Assembly: GCA_947471745.1 (NCBI GenBank)
Contig: CANJKZ010000428.1
Coordinates: forward strand, 485,001-549,000
Direction: 5' to 3'
DNA length: 64,000 nt
DNA from: Closterium sp. Naga37s-1
Taxonomy: Eukaryota; Streptophyta; Zygnematophyceae; Desmidiales; Closteriaceae
The position numbers and the translations under genes are program-made. Shown here one piece after another: positions 23,401 through 34,600 of the stretch (positions are counted from its first letter, which is position 1; the number at the start of each line of letters is the position of its first letter). Under the pieces are notes generated by a model. That model had not been told where the DNA came from, did no database searches, and saw only the letters and a list, made by a program, of their open reading frames with translations.

Positions 23401-26301
23401 CGGGGGGGGACCGGGAGCGAGGAAGAGCGGTGGGGGGGGGAGGGGGGCAGTGCGGTAGGGGAAGAGACGGTAGTACGGAACCGACTCGTCAAACGTGACG
23501 TCCTGGGAGGACAGAACACGACGCGAGGTGGGGTGGTAAAACTGCCAACCAGGCGCGTCAGGGGGAAAGCCGAGGAAGACGCAAGGAACAGCACGGGAGG
23601 ACAGCTTGTCCGCAGACAAGTCTCGGACGAAAGCTCGAGATCCCCAGACACGGAACGCAGACGCATCACCAACCTTCCCCGTCCACCGCAGAGTAGGGGA
23701 GGTCTCCGGCAAGGAGACCCGGGGCTGAAGGTTGATCTGATGCGCCGCGTACTGAACTGCGAACGGCCACAGAAAATGGGGAGCAGCCGCATGGATCATG
23801 GACGTACGAGCGACATCCATGACCATGCCAATGCGGCCCTCAGCAATCCCATTTTGTTGTGGAGAGGCCGGAAGCGTGAACGTCTGGCGGATGCCCTCCG
23901 CACGTCAGAAGGCTCGCAGAAGGTCGGAGGAAAACTCTCCGCCTCTGTCGGAGTGCAGACGCAGAACAGGAAAGTTCGAGTCGAAACGCTCTCTGAGCTG
24001 GAGACGAGCAACGCGGATCCAGTCGATCAACACCTCAGTGACCTCACCCTTGCTGCGCAAGGGGAAGACAGTGGTGTAACGCGAGTAGTCGTCAACCACC
24101 TGCAGGAAGTAACGCTCGTGACCCTGTCCACGGACGCGGGCTGGGCCCCACACGTCCATGTGAAGAGTCTGCAGCGGAGCCTCTGTCGGGGGAAACTCGG
24201 AGGAGTGAGGAGCGGCGCGCTGCCGCCCCTCGACGCAGGGAACGCAGGTAGGGGCAGGCCCCGGGGGGAGGGGAGGGAGGGACCGGGGGAGACCAGAGAC
24301 AAGGACACGGGAGGCCATGCCTCGGAGAAGAGGCAAGGAGGGGTGACCAAGGCGGTGGTGCCGAGGAGGGTCTGGTGGGACAGGAGGCGACACGAGCAGG
24401 GGGCAGACTCAGGACCTGACCGAGACGCTGCAGCAAACACCTGACTCGACGCAGCTACTTGACCAGACGCAGCAACCGGGGGAGACTCTGTTGTCAGTGT
24501 GTACAGGCTCGACCCCGGTCGACGGGTAAACGTGGCCAAGTGGCGGCCCGTCTGAGCACACGAGCAGTGGGTCACTCGCTGACTCGCAGGAGTGAACTGG
24601 TCAACCCCAGCATCCTGAAGGTCAGCACCACTCACCAAGTTCGTGGAGAACGAGGGGAGGTAGAGACCAGACAGGGAGCCGGACGGGGCCGCCGGACACG
24701 GGAGGACAGTGGAGTAGCGAGCAAGAACAGGAACCCCAGAGGGGTCTGCAAGGGAGACCGCAACCGGCCGACTGAGCGGCGTAAGGGTGGTGCGGTCCCG
24801 AAAGAAGGAGCGGGAAGCACCCGAGTCGAGGGTGAAGGTGTGCAAGACCTGCGCCGATGCGGTACCTGAGAGAGCAGACTCACCAGCACCTAGAGCAGCA
24901 GACTCACGAGTACCTGGAGCAGCAGACTCACGAGCACCTAGAGCAGCAGCCTCAATACCAGGGTCAGGCGGAACACACACGTAACAGTCACCCTCAGCAC
25001 TAATAGACACAGCATACATAGCAGCAAGAATAGCATCAAAGTCAAGATCAAAGATAGCTACACCCGACCTGAGCAGATCACCCCAACGAGGGATCTCAGT
25101 GGCGTCCGGGAACTGGGCACGCCAGGCGTCGGTCAGGCGACCGAAGCAGCGCTGGGTGGCGTGCAGGCCGCCACACTGCTCTCCAGTGCGGTCGCCGGTG
25201 CGCAGGACGTAGGTACAGGGACCAGCACCCCCAGACCCCTGGCGCCCCGCGTACCACTCACGAAGCTGCTGGGGCGACGGGGTCTCACAAGAGCGCTGCT
25301 GCTGCTGGGGTCCCCGCTGCACAGCTCCGCCTCTACCAGCTCCACCTCCGCCGCCGCCGCCTCCGCCTCCTCCACCCCTCCCGCTACCGCCACCGCCGCC
25401 TCCACCTCCACCGCTGCCACCGAAGCCCCCACCTCTGCCACCACCCCCACCCCCACCCCCTCCTCCGCCTCCACCGCCACTACCGCCGCCCCCACCACCT
25501 CCTCCAGCGCCCTTGCCCCATTTGCCCTTGCTGGTGCGGTGCCTCTCACTAGGAGCAGACGCAACGCTGACCGACTCGGTGCCAACAAGGTCAACAGCAG
25601 CAGCAGAGGCAACGGAGGGCAAAAGAGGAACGGGGGAGCACCCCTCAAAGAAAGGGGTACGGGGGTCACCACGAGAGGCTCCTACAGCGGTAATACTAGT
25701 CTCTGCTGCAAGGAGGCGCTCCTCGAGGAGGTCGACAGTGAGGGTGGTAGGGCAAAGAGAGAGGAAGTTGTCCCTGACCGAGCGAAGAGTGTCAGGGAGT
25801 CGAGTGACTAGGTAGTAGAGGGTGATGTACATGGGGGGGGGGTTCTGGGCGCAGAACTCAGCAGGAAGCGCAGCGCGGTAGCGAGTGTCACTAGTGCGAA
25901 GGTGCGTAATGAGGTCAGTGACTGTGGCAAAAGCGGCGAGGTCAGGGAACAGGTACGGTAGCATGAGGCGGCTAAGCGCAGCAGTGGCAGGGGGAGAGTA
26001 GCGTGCAACTACAGCGTCGTAGAGTCTTAGCACTCTTGTACTGACTAAAGTGCGCGCGCTCAGTAGACGGTAGGTGACTACGCACAGCAAGGCGGGCAGC
26101 AGCATCGCGCGTGAGCCACTGCGAGCGAACAGTACTGTCAGCATCAGCAGCAGGGGCAGTAGAGGCGCCCGACGTAAGATCAAACAGTGAGAGACCATCC
26201 TTGCTATCGCACTGAAGGAAAAGCTGCAGATCATCTAGCCAGACATCGAAGTCAACCGCTCGACCCTCAGCGTCAAAGGTAAGAAGACTAGGACTAGCCA
26301 T
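20422..26301 (-). pseudogene. copia element 1 gag-pol polyprotein (two frameshifts, one nonsense)
   Basis: Gag starts at 26301 (MASPSLLTFDAEGRAVDFDV). A 2-bp loss near 26020 and a 1-bp loss near 24363, both judged against the second copia copy, shift the frame. TGA at 23905-23907 replaces a Cys codon. Domains in order: gag with a very Gly-rich segment (25300-25510), aspartic protease (LDSGASRSF), integrase (zinc HHCC; DVWGP, HSDRGGEF, QNGIAE) and reverse transcriptase (GFSQRQGVDYFQTFSPTPKM; YVDDLVFA). RNase H follows (VDNKAMLAL, ALQPCDHQ). From 23826 to 20422 the integrase-end/RT/RNase H frame is open for 1,134 codons, so RT itself looks intact although translation from gag would be blocked. 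Confidence 0.93.
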
Positions 26302-26449
26302 GATAGGAGCAGCAGCAGACTAGCAGCGGCAGCAGTGCAACTGAGCTAGGCAGGACAGCGCGACTCGGCAGGGCGGCTCGGCAAAGCAGTGCGGCTCGGC
26401 AGCGCGACTCGGCCCTGCTATGCTCTTACCAGGGGCGGAGTCGAGGGAG

Positions 26450-27374
26450 GGCCGAGGCAGGGCTGCGACAGGTCCGGGACTGGGTCGGGGCCTTGACAGG
26501 GCCGGGACAGGGTCGGGGTCGAGCAGGGTCCGGGACGGGGCAGCAACGGGGCCGGGACAGGGTCGGGGCCGGGGCAGGTCCGGGACGGGGCCGGGGTAGG
26601 GCCGGGACAGGGTCGAGGCCGGGGCAGGTCCGGGACGGGGCCGCGACGGGGCCGGGGTAGGGCCGGGACAGGGTCGGGGCCAGGGCAGGTCCGGGATGGG
26701 GCCGAGGCAGGTCAGGGACGGGGCCGCGACAAGGTCGGGGCCGGGGCAGGTCAGGTACGGGGCCGCGACGGGGCCGTGTAGGGGCGGCGTAGGGGCCGCG
26801 TAGGGGCCGCGTAGGGGCCGCGTAGGGGCGGCGCAGGAGCCGCGTAGGGGCCGCGTAGGGGCCGCGTCAGGTCAGGGACGGGGCCGAGGCAGGTCAGGGA
26901 CGGGGCCGCGACAGGGTCGGGGCCGGGGCAGGTCAGGTACGGGGCCGCGACGGGGCCGTGTAGGGGCGGCGTAGGGGCCGCGTAGGGGCCGCGTAGGGGC
27001 CGCGTAGGGGCGGCGCAGGAGCCGCGTAGGGGCCGCGTAGGGGCCGCGTCAGGTCAGGGACGGGGCCGAGGCAGGTCAGGGACGGGGCCGCGTCAGGGTC
27101 GGGGCCGGGGCAGGTCAGGTACGGGGCCACGACGGGGCCGTGTAGGGGCGGCGTAGGGGCCGCGTAGGGGCCGCGTAGGGGCGCGCTAGGTGCCGGGTAG
27201 GGGTCGCGTAGGGGCCGCGTAGGGGCCGCATAGGGGCGCGCTAGGCGACGAAGGGGCCACGTAGGGGCCGCGAAAAAAAAAAAAATTAGGGCAGGGCGCG
27301 AGACTCGCTTCGGGCAGCTAAAAAAAAATTGTTATGGTGGGCCCTTAGGAAGGAACGGTCCCATGAGGGAACCC
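26450..27374. repeat. GC-rich tandem repeats in the copia 1 leader
   Basis: Between primer site and gag lies about 0.9 kb of GGGGCCGCGTAG-like units, including a larger tandem duplication of roughly 180 bp (26700-26880, 26880-27060 and a partial third). No ORF is credible. The second copia element has a similar GGCCCCTCGCGG-rich leader. Confidence 0.85.
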
Positions 27375-27386
27375 GCTCTGATACCA

Positions 27387-27503
27387 TGTGAGAATCAACA
27401 GGAATGAATGAACTAGGAAAGTGTGAGATACAAATATGAAACCTGTACCCCTTAGTCTCTACCCCACTACAGCCTACATAGGCTAAGGCATATATATCTG
27501 ACA
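27387..27503 (-). repeat. 5' LTR of copia element 1
   Basis: This is 117 bp, followed in element orientation directly by the tRNA-Met primer site. It is 98% identical to the 3' LTR, which suggests a fairly recent insertion. Confidence 0.95.
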
Positions 27504-30006
27504 TCAACTCTACCAACGCGACCTCAACACGTGCAAGTGTGAGCGCCGCCGTCTCCCTTTGCGAAGTCGCGTTCGCCCTCTCCACGCGCATCTCCTGGAC
27601 CGTGTTAGCAACATCCTCGCGTCCGCGCTTATCCGAATCGTCGACGCGGGTCACGAGGCGGTTCATGGTCCTCAATGCCCGTTCAAAACCGGCTTGGGTC
27701 TCCTCCGCACTGGCCATCATCTCCGCCAACTTCTCCCGCTGCAGTGCCAACTGCATTTCCTGCGTCTTGGCCAACTCCTTCAGCCGACAGACGCCGGCCT
27801 CGAGACGCACCACCTCGTGTGCAAGCGCGAGCGCCGGCAACTTGGAGAGCTGTTCGACGGAGCGGTTGCCGCTCTTGTTCGGCCATTTTCCATCGCTGCC
27901 ACCAGCACGGCTGGCAACCTCCAACTGACTTTCAGTTGCGCGGGGTGGACTGGCCTTGTCAGCTCCATTAGCTGCGATGCTCTCTCCCGCGGTTGGCGCG
28001 GCAAGCTCCTTTTCGTTTGCCGCGTCGTCGACCTTCCTGTTGATTCCCGCGGATGAATCACCCCCAGCCTCCGAGACTCTTTCCGCGTTGTCACCATCGG
28101 GTGTCTTACTCGCGGGTGGGTTTTCCTTGACAAGCTCCGCAACTGTACCAGCAGCGCTGTCCACCGCGGCCACGTGAAGCGCCGTTGAGCGAGCGCCAGC
28201 CGTTTTATGTACCGCGGGCTTTGCTAAAACGATTTGGACGGCCAGATCACACGCGTGCTTGACGATCCTGTCCCTCAGAGACTTCAGGGACTTCGTCTTC
28301 GGGGCACGGACAACATCCAAACGGTTCCGCGACGCGAAATCAAAATCTTGCAGCACGCGTTGAAACCCGTAGACGACGATCATGCCGGACTTGGCGTTCG
28401 GATCGTTAACCTGGGTGAGGTCCTGCCGAAAAACGTAGTGGAAACAAATCTTTGAGACGCGAAGAGCAGGACCACGACAGGACCCACGGAAATGTGTAGC
28501 AAGAGCGTACCATCCACTCTCGCTTGAACGCCAGTGCTTGCTACTTAACTCGCTTCTTGAGATCCGGCCCCAACTTGTCTGATGCAACCACCCTCGCGAA
28601 CCACCTGCGGGAAAACGCATACACGAAATATGAAAAGCTCCGCGTTCCGCGTTGAAGCAAATTTGATAACGACCAAAACCTACCCAACCACGTCGACCGC
28701 CAGCTTTGAATGTTTATCTTCGCCGGGAACCGACTCGATGTGAAGAACCCGCGTTCCGCAATTGTCCTCGTCAGAAGAAACGAGGTCGTCGGGGCGGATG
28801 ACGAGCACGATGCTGCAATGACAAGTACGATCGTCCATACTGCACGCGCAACAGTAAGAAGAACAATGAGCGAAACGAACAACGCTGGGACGCGGAAAAG
28901 AAAAAAACGGCGATCCACCCACCTAGTCCACATCGGAAACACGAGTAGAGATTTGCAAAGCAAGTCCTCGTTGATATTGTCCTTCTTTAAGAGCGGTGCA
29001 AGGACCTCGTGCGGAATCATAAGAGGATTGTGTTCCAGGGGTGGAGGATGCCTCCCAAGCACATGGCTGTTGAAACCACGAGCGACGGGACAAACGAGTG
29101 TCAGAAACCACGAGGACGTGAAACAAAGGCGCGGAAAAAATACATCAGATTGCACGTACAGGCAAGCGAAATCGAGGCACGGCTCGGAAAAGTCAGAGTC
29201 CTCTTTGATCAAGATGTCCTTGTTCTCGCCCGTGAGACGAACAGTTGCGCCACCGGCCACGATAACAACGTCGTGACCCTTCAGAGCTTCTATGGGATCC
29301 ACGAGATTCCTGCGTTCACGAAGCATCCTGCACGCGCAAAAAGGGCACCCGACGCGAACATGCGAGGAAAATCATCAGAGTAGCTACACGCGAAAGGAAA
29401 CACGCTTCGCGGAAAAGCAACACGCAGCCAGGGCAACGCGGAAACACGATAGAAATCGCCACGCGCGGAAACGAAAACGCATAAAAACAACAGAAGAACA
29501 CGGGCCCGCTGAAAGATGCAGAAACAGACAAATGTTGGGCACGTAAATGGATGGAGAAAAACCGCACGCGCTAACGAGCGCGAGAAACCAGTAGTGTGAA
29601 GGAATCGCGATTTTCGAAACGAGAGTTAATGAAGACGCGCAGCAGGAACCGATGAGGCAGAAGCAAGAACGTAGCAAGTCAGAAATACTTGCCAACGATT
29701 CCGCGGCCGACCACCCGCGTGCAACAATCCAGCCGTGCACATTGGTTCTCTAATCAACCGTCATAGCGCAAACACATACCTTCTAACAGTGTCGAAAGCA
29801 GAGATGTAGATGAAGGTTTGCGCAGAGAGCCGACCGAGAGGGATGGGGGAAGAGTGAAGAAACGCAATGGTAACGCAGAACAAAACACAAGAATGAACCT
29901 CGGAGGGCCTCCTACACCTCCCACGGCCCTCCTGCCCACTTCCTCGCGCGGAGCATTCCATCGCCCGTCGGCCCAGGGGTACGTCGGACGGGTGCCACGC
30001 GTCCAC

Positions 30007-31667
30007 CCGATAGCACTCACTCGAGCTGTAACATTGCGCCGTTGTTAACCCTGATATTGTAGAATCGATGCGACGGAAAAGGATAAGTCGTCCGGTTCAA
30101 AGGAAACAAAAAAATATGAACACAGCCAATACACCAAGTCGGAATCGGTGCACGATAGAACGGGGGAGTTGTATCTTAACGTAGTTACGAGTGAGTGTCT
30201 CGCGAGCTGTTACGTGTGTGTGTATCCCAAGTGTTTTTCTCCCGCGTGAAAGGGTATTGTGTGGATATATATTTCAAGGAAACAACACGGAGAAACCGAA
30301 GCACGAAATTTATAAAGAGAGATTCCGGCTGGGGGTGTGGCTCGAAGTGTGCCTTCTTCCAGTTCCCCCGCATTAACGGGTCACTCGCGCGCGTGTTCCT
30401 TGGTGTGCTCCCGGTGTTTCACAGGGGGCCTGGCGAGGCCGACCAGGCCTCGGAGGCCCGGGCCGGGCCTCGCAGGCTCGCGAGCCCGGTGGTCCCTGAC
30501 CCCGTCACGCAGGGAGAGTGCTGCGTCAGGCGGTCCCCGAGCAAGCTTGGAGACCCGGAGCTGCGTCAGCCTGCTTCCCGCCCCCGACAGGCTGGTGAGC
30601 TCGGTTCCGGGCGGTCCAGTGCAGCACGCGGGGACTGGCGTGCAGGGAGCTCGGAGCCCGGTAGCGCTACCGAGGCCGCTACCGGGCACTAGGCGACGCT
30701 ACCTAGTGAAATGTATTGAATGCTTTTGTTATAGGGTACCATAATCCAACATCGAAAGGCTGTGGGCATTGCGCCGTGAGGTATCCAGCCGGAAAGGAGC
30801 TCCGAAGAGTAGTGGTGGGTGGGGCGGCCATGGCGAAGCGGAAGCGCAATGAGTCGCCATGTGAACGGAGAGCGCGTGACGTGCATGGCCGCCTTAACCT
30901 AGTATTAGAATTAGAGTATGCATTGGAATTTGCGCCTGGTTCTAGTACCAAAGGACGGGTCGAATCCAGGGGAAATGGGTGCTGTGCAATGTACAAGCTA
31001 CACACCTTCGAAATGTTGGTGTTGGAATTCGCGCCCATTCGCATCATGTTTCGTTTGGGCCTTGAAGTGGTTTTGGATACGAACAAATATAAGCGAGTAC
31101 TAAATTCGCAGTGTTGAGGATCTCAGTTGTAACAGAACGAGCGCCTTATTGAAACGCGGTTTAGTTTTATCGAAGTGACGGCAGCTTTTCCACGTGGATG
31201 GACAGCCCATCAAAACATGACGGCGCGGGAGTGCATACGCTCTGTATGCGGACCGTGTGCGACACGCAAGCACAGTTCCCTTCCTTCTGTAAATCTTCGT
31301 CATTTTTGCACGAAACATGTTACAGTCCTTTGCGAGATTGTCTTTCCACGAATCACCAAGCGCCACTCGGTCGCGAAGAAAACCGAACCCCTCACCAGGC
31401 TCACATTCACCTCTGCACCTGCTCCAGAACCTGACACGAAGGAAACGGTCCAATTGCCTTGCCATCAAGAGAGGAAAAACAGCGACTCCCCTGGCTCTTG
31501 TTGGGGAGGGAAGCAAGTCATGTGGAGTGAACTTGGGAAGAAAAACCGAGTCTTAGCTGAAGGGACTTGTTGACCGAGAATACTGAGCTTTAGCTAAGGG
31601 GACGCTGTTCCTGTCTTGTCGCGTTACGGTTTGACGGTTCACGGCCAATCCTCTTATTCGGAGCTCG
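30007..31667. other. Intergenic, right flank of the mobile block
   Basis: This lies upstream of both the large convergent gene (leftward) and the APD-like gene (rightward). It includes a GC-rich stretch with inverted GCCTC/GAGGC and GGTAGCGCTACC motifs at 30430-30700. I see no supported gene, and no sequence clearly repeating the 11.5-13.4 kb flank, so the right edge of the element stays undefined. Confidence 0.45.
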
Positions 31668-34600
31668 ATGGAAGATTCTGGCTCTTTTGATACAGGCGGC
31701 TTCGGTAGCGACGATTATGGCGGAGGGAATTCGGATTTCGGCGGTGGTGGCGGCGAACCCGCCGCGTTTGGCGGAGGCGACATCTTTAGCGGTGGTTTTT
31801 TCTCGGGTGGCGCATCTATGAATCAACCCCAGATTTTTGAAGACGACGCGGGCCGCACCGACACGGGCTCGTTCGATCCTTCCCCAGCCGCCACTGGCGG
31901 CGGCGGCGGCGACGGAGGAGGAGGAGGAGCGGCTTCTTGGATTGCACCGGTGGCGGCGGGCTTGGGCGGGTTCGCGCTGGGCCACATGACGGCGGGCGGA
32001 GGTGGAGGCGGTCAGTGGGGGGGAGGCGGAAGCCCCTGGCATCGGGATAGCGGGTGTCGCCATGACGAGTATGAGGATCCTCATCGCCACCACGACCACC
32101 ACCGCCATCACCATCACGACCATCCGCACCGCCCCCATCCTCCCCATCCTCCGCATGACCATGACGATCCGCCACCTGCTGTCGACCCATGCGCGTTTCG
32201 TGAATCCGTCGGCTATTTTCCGCCACCGCCTGCCGGCCACTCCCCCTCCCGTCTTCCGCCCCGCCCTTTCCGCCCCCCTAGCGCGCAGCCCGGAGCCGTC
32301 ACGCCCTGGGGGCACGGCGGGGGCGCGAGGCGGTGGCCGGCGCACCCGGTGGTGGCGCACTCGGGGCGGTTTCCGGAGGAGAGATACAGGCGCCCGCGGC
32401 CGCCCATGTGGATGGTTGTCATGAAATGGCTGCCGTGGGTTGCGGTTGCTGGTGAGTGGGTGGCGGGGTGAGTGGGTGTGTGGGTAGGTGGGTGTGTGGG
32501 GGGATGAGAGCGCGGGTTTGGAACGTGCATGCACGGCCGGGATGGCATGGTGGCTGCTGTGAAAAGGCTGCTATCAAATCGCTTATCTTGCCCAACCTAC
32601 CCAACTGCCACCGTGCCCAAGAATGCAATCCATTTTCTCATAAACCCCCCTGCCCACTCTCCCTTCCCTCTTCTCACCGCACCCCTCATTTTCACCTGCC
32701 TCCGTCCCTCCCTCGCTTCCCCCCGGCAGTGGCGGTGTGGCTGTACATGTTCGCATACGCGTCCACGAGTGTGGACCTGCATCCCCACGAGCACCGCATG
32801 CTGCCGCGCTTCTCACCCTTCGTCGCCGGCGTTCAGGTGCGCCTGTGCTGGTCCAATGGTGGGGGGGATGAGAAGAGTGGGGGTAAAGCTTGGGTCCATG
32901 GGTCGCTGGGATGGGGTGGGGTGGGGTGGGGTGGGGTGGGGTGGGTTGCAGCTACGAGTGTGACTACGAATGCGCGGGGGGGGTGCGTGCGTGTGTCAGT
33001 CGTGCACATCATAATGAGCTGCTAAGCTTCCCATCACCTTCCCCACTCCCAGTTCCGCTCCCACTTCCACACCTAGTCTAGTCCCAAGACGTCTCTTCTC
33101 AGATCCATCTCCACCCCCACCTTCCATCACCCCGTCTCCAATCCTCCTCCCCCTTCCCCCCGTCCCTTTTCCCCCGCTTCCCCGCCCCCCTCCTCCTCCC
33201 GAGCCAGGTGTCCCCGCTGGCGCTGATGCCATCGCCCCCGCCGGTGCTGGTGACGTTCACGCGCTACCCGCCCATAGTGAACGAGGAGTGGGCCACGGGC
33301 CGCCCCAACGTGCGCGTCGAGCCCTACTCCTACCGGGTGTGTGGGTGGGTCAATGGGTGGCCAGGCGGGCGGCGGGCGGGTGAGTGGGGGGTGGGCGGTT
33401 GGGTGGGTGGGTGGGCGGGCGGGGCGGGGGGGTGGGGGGGGGGGGGGGGGGGGGGGGTTTGGCCGGTTAAGTGGGTGGGTGATGGGTGGGTGGGTGGGCG
33501 GTGGGTGAGTGGTGGGTGGGTGAGCTGTGGCGCACAGGTGTGTTGTTTGAGTTGTCCTTAAAGCGCAGCTGTATATTGAGATGCATTAGGCATCAGCAAG
33601 GTAACAATCAGTGTGCGCCACAGTGGGAGACAGAATACGGGTGGGTGGGTGGTACCGAGCAGTGTGGCGAGCTGAGTGTGCCGCCAAGCCTGCAGCCAGC
33701 AGTGTGTTCTGGATCTTGAAATGGAATGTGCATGGGCTACTGCAAAAGCTTTCATACATGTGTTACCACTGTGCATGCGCGCCGCCACCGTGCATGCAGC
33801 GACGTGGACCGCATGGCACCACGCCACACCACACAGTTTCTCAACCCGCCACTCGTTTCCCTCCCACCGACTCCCCCTCGCCCTGCTCTCCCATGTGTGC
33901 ACTGCACCGCACTGCACTGCACTGCACTGCACTGTCACGATGCGCCTTGCAGAGCTGGCTGTTTCACTTCAACAAGTGGTCACAGATCACCCTCTCCTTC
34001 TCCGGCATCCACTCCTACCTCCCCCTCGACCTGCTAGTCATCGAAGGTATGCATGCTCGTAACCATCCCCATCCCCATACCCATACCCATCCCCATTCCC
34101 ATTCCCATTCCCATTCCCATGCTCGCCTTTTGAGGCGTCTCAAAAGTCCTACCTCCCCCTCAACCTGCTAGTCATCGAAGGTATGCATGCGCGCTACCAT
34201 CCCCATTCCCATGCGGGCCCCATCCCGCACTGCCCTTTCTCCCCCTCAACCCCCTCTCACCTAACCCTCGCTCTCCCCCACCGCCACCCAGTCCGCGCCC
34301 TTGACTTGATTGTCCATCTCTGATGCCCTAATGCCCCTGATCCCATGGCTCTCATCCCATTGTCTCGCTGCTCTCCCATTCTGCCCTGCCTTGCCTTGCA
34401 ACCACCATTGTGGGATTCTGACCATCTGTTGTGCCATATGACGGCATAGCGTGGCATGGCATGACGTGCTGTGGCGTGGAATGACACGGGATGGCATGGT
34501 GTGGCGTGGCATGGCGTGACGTGGAATGGCATGGCAGGGTCGAGTCAGATGGATAAGTTCAAGACGGATCCGAGGGCGTTCACTGGAGCACTCAGGAAAT

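Larger units (their letters stand above)
20102..27503 (-). mobile_element. Ty1/copia retrotransposon, full length, TSD TCAAC
   Basis: A 7,402-bp element lies on the minus strand. Its two 117-bp LTRs (27387-27503 as 5', 20102-20218 as 3') differ at two sites, about 98% identical, and run TGTCAGATAT...TTCTCACA in element orientation. The primer site TGGTATCAGAGC abuts the 5' LTR (27375-27386, reverse strand). A G-rich polypurine tract abuts the 3' LTR (20219-20227). The 5-bp duplication TCAAC flanks it (20097-20101 and 27504-27508). It split an exon of the large convergent gene exactly in frame. Order gag-PR-INT-RT-RNaseH is that of Ty1/copia. Confidence 0.95.
18380..30006 (-). pseudogene. Large unrecognised gene convergent to the recombinase, split by a copia element
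   Basis: I do not recognise this protein. Exons on the minus strand: ~30006-29780, 29327-29160, 29066-28923, 28812-28684, 28604-28550, 28422-27504 joined across the copia insertion to 20101-19181, then 19095-18380. All joins agree in phase, giving roughly 1,080 residues. Landmarks: GHDVVIVAGGATVRL, HNPLMIPHEVLAPLLKK, VLVIRPDDLVSSDEDN and SGMIVVYGFQRVLQDFDFAS; then a long coiled coil (RLEAGVCRLKELAKTQEMQL onward) that runs through the insertion site, a Ser/Ala-rich stretch, and an acidic tail ending GSEAGEEFA. Damage: the copia insertion, TAG at 19471-19473, and a frame change at an A12 run (about 18527-18538) before the acidic tail. It shares the CGCGG-rich style of the recombinase gene and meets it tail to tail, so I infer one element carried both. 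Confidence 0.6.

Noticed and set aside
13427..30006. A fungal Starship-type giant element
   Set aside because: The recombinase looks Ndc10/GCR1_C-like and the unit is only about 9 kb without nested elements. No cargo genes are seen.
30181..31573. Small plus-strand genes upstream of the APD-like gene
   Set aside because: Frames of 60-165 codons without domains, in GC-rich inverted repeats or UTR-like sequence.
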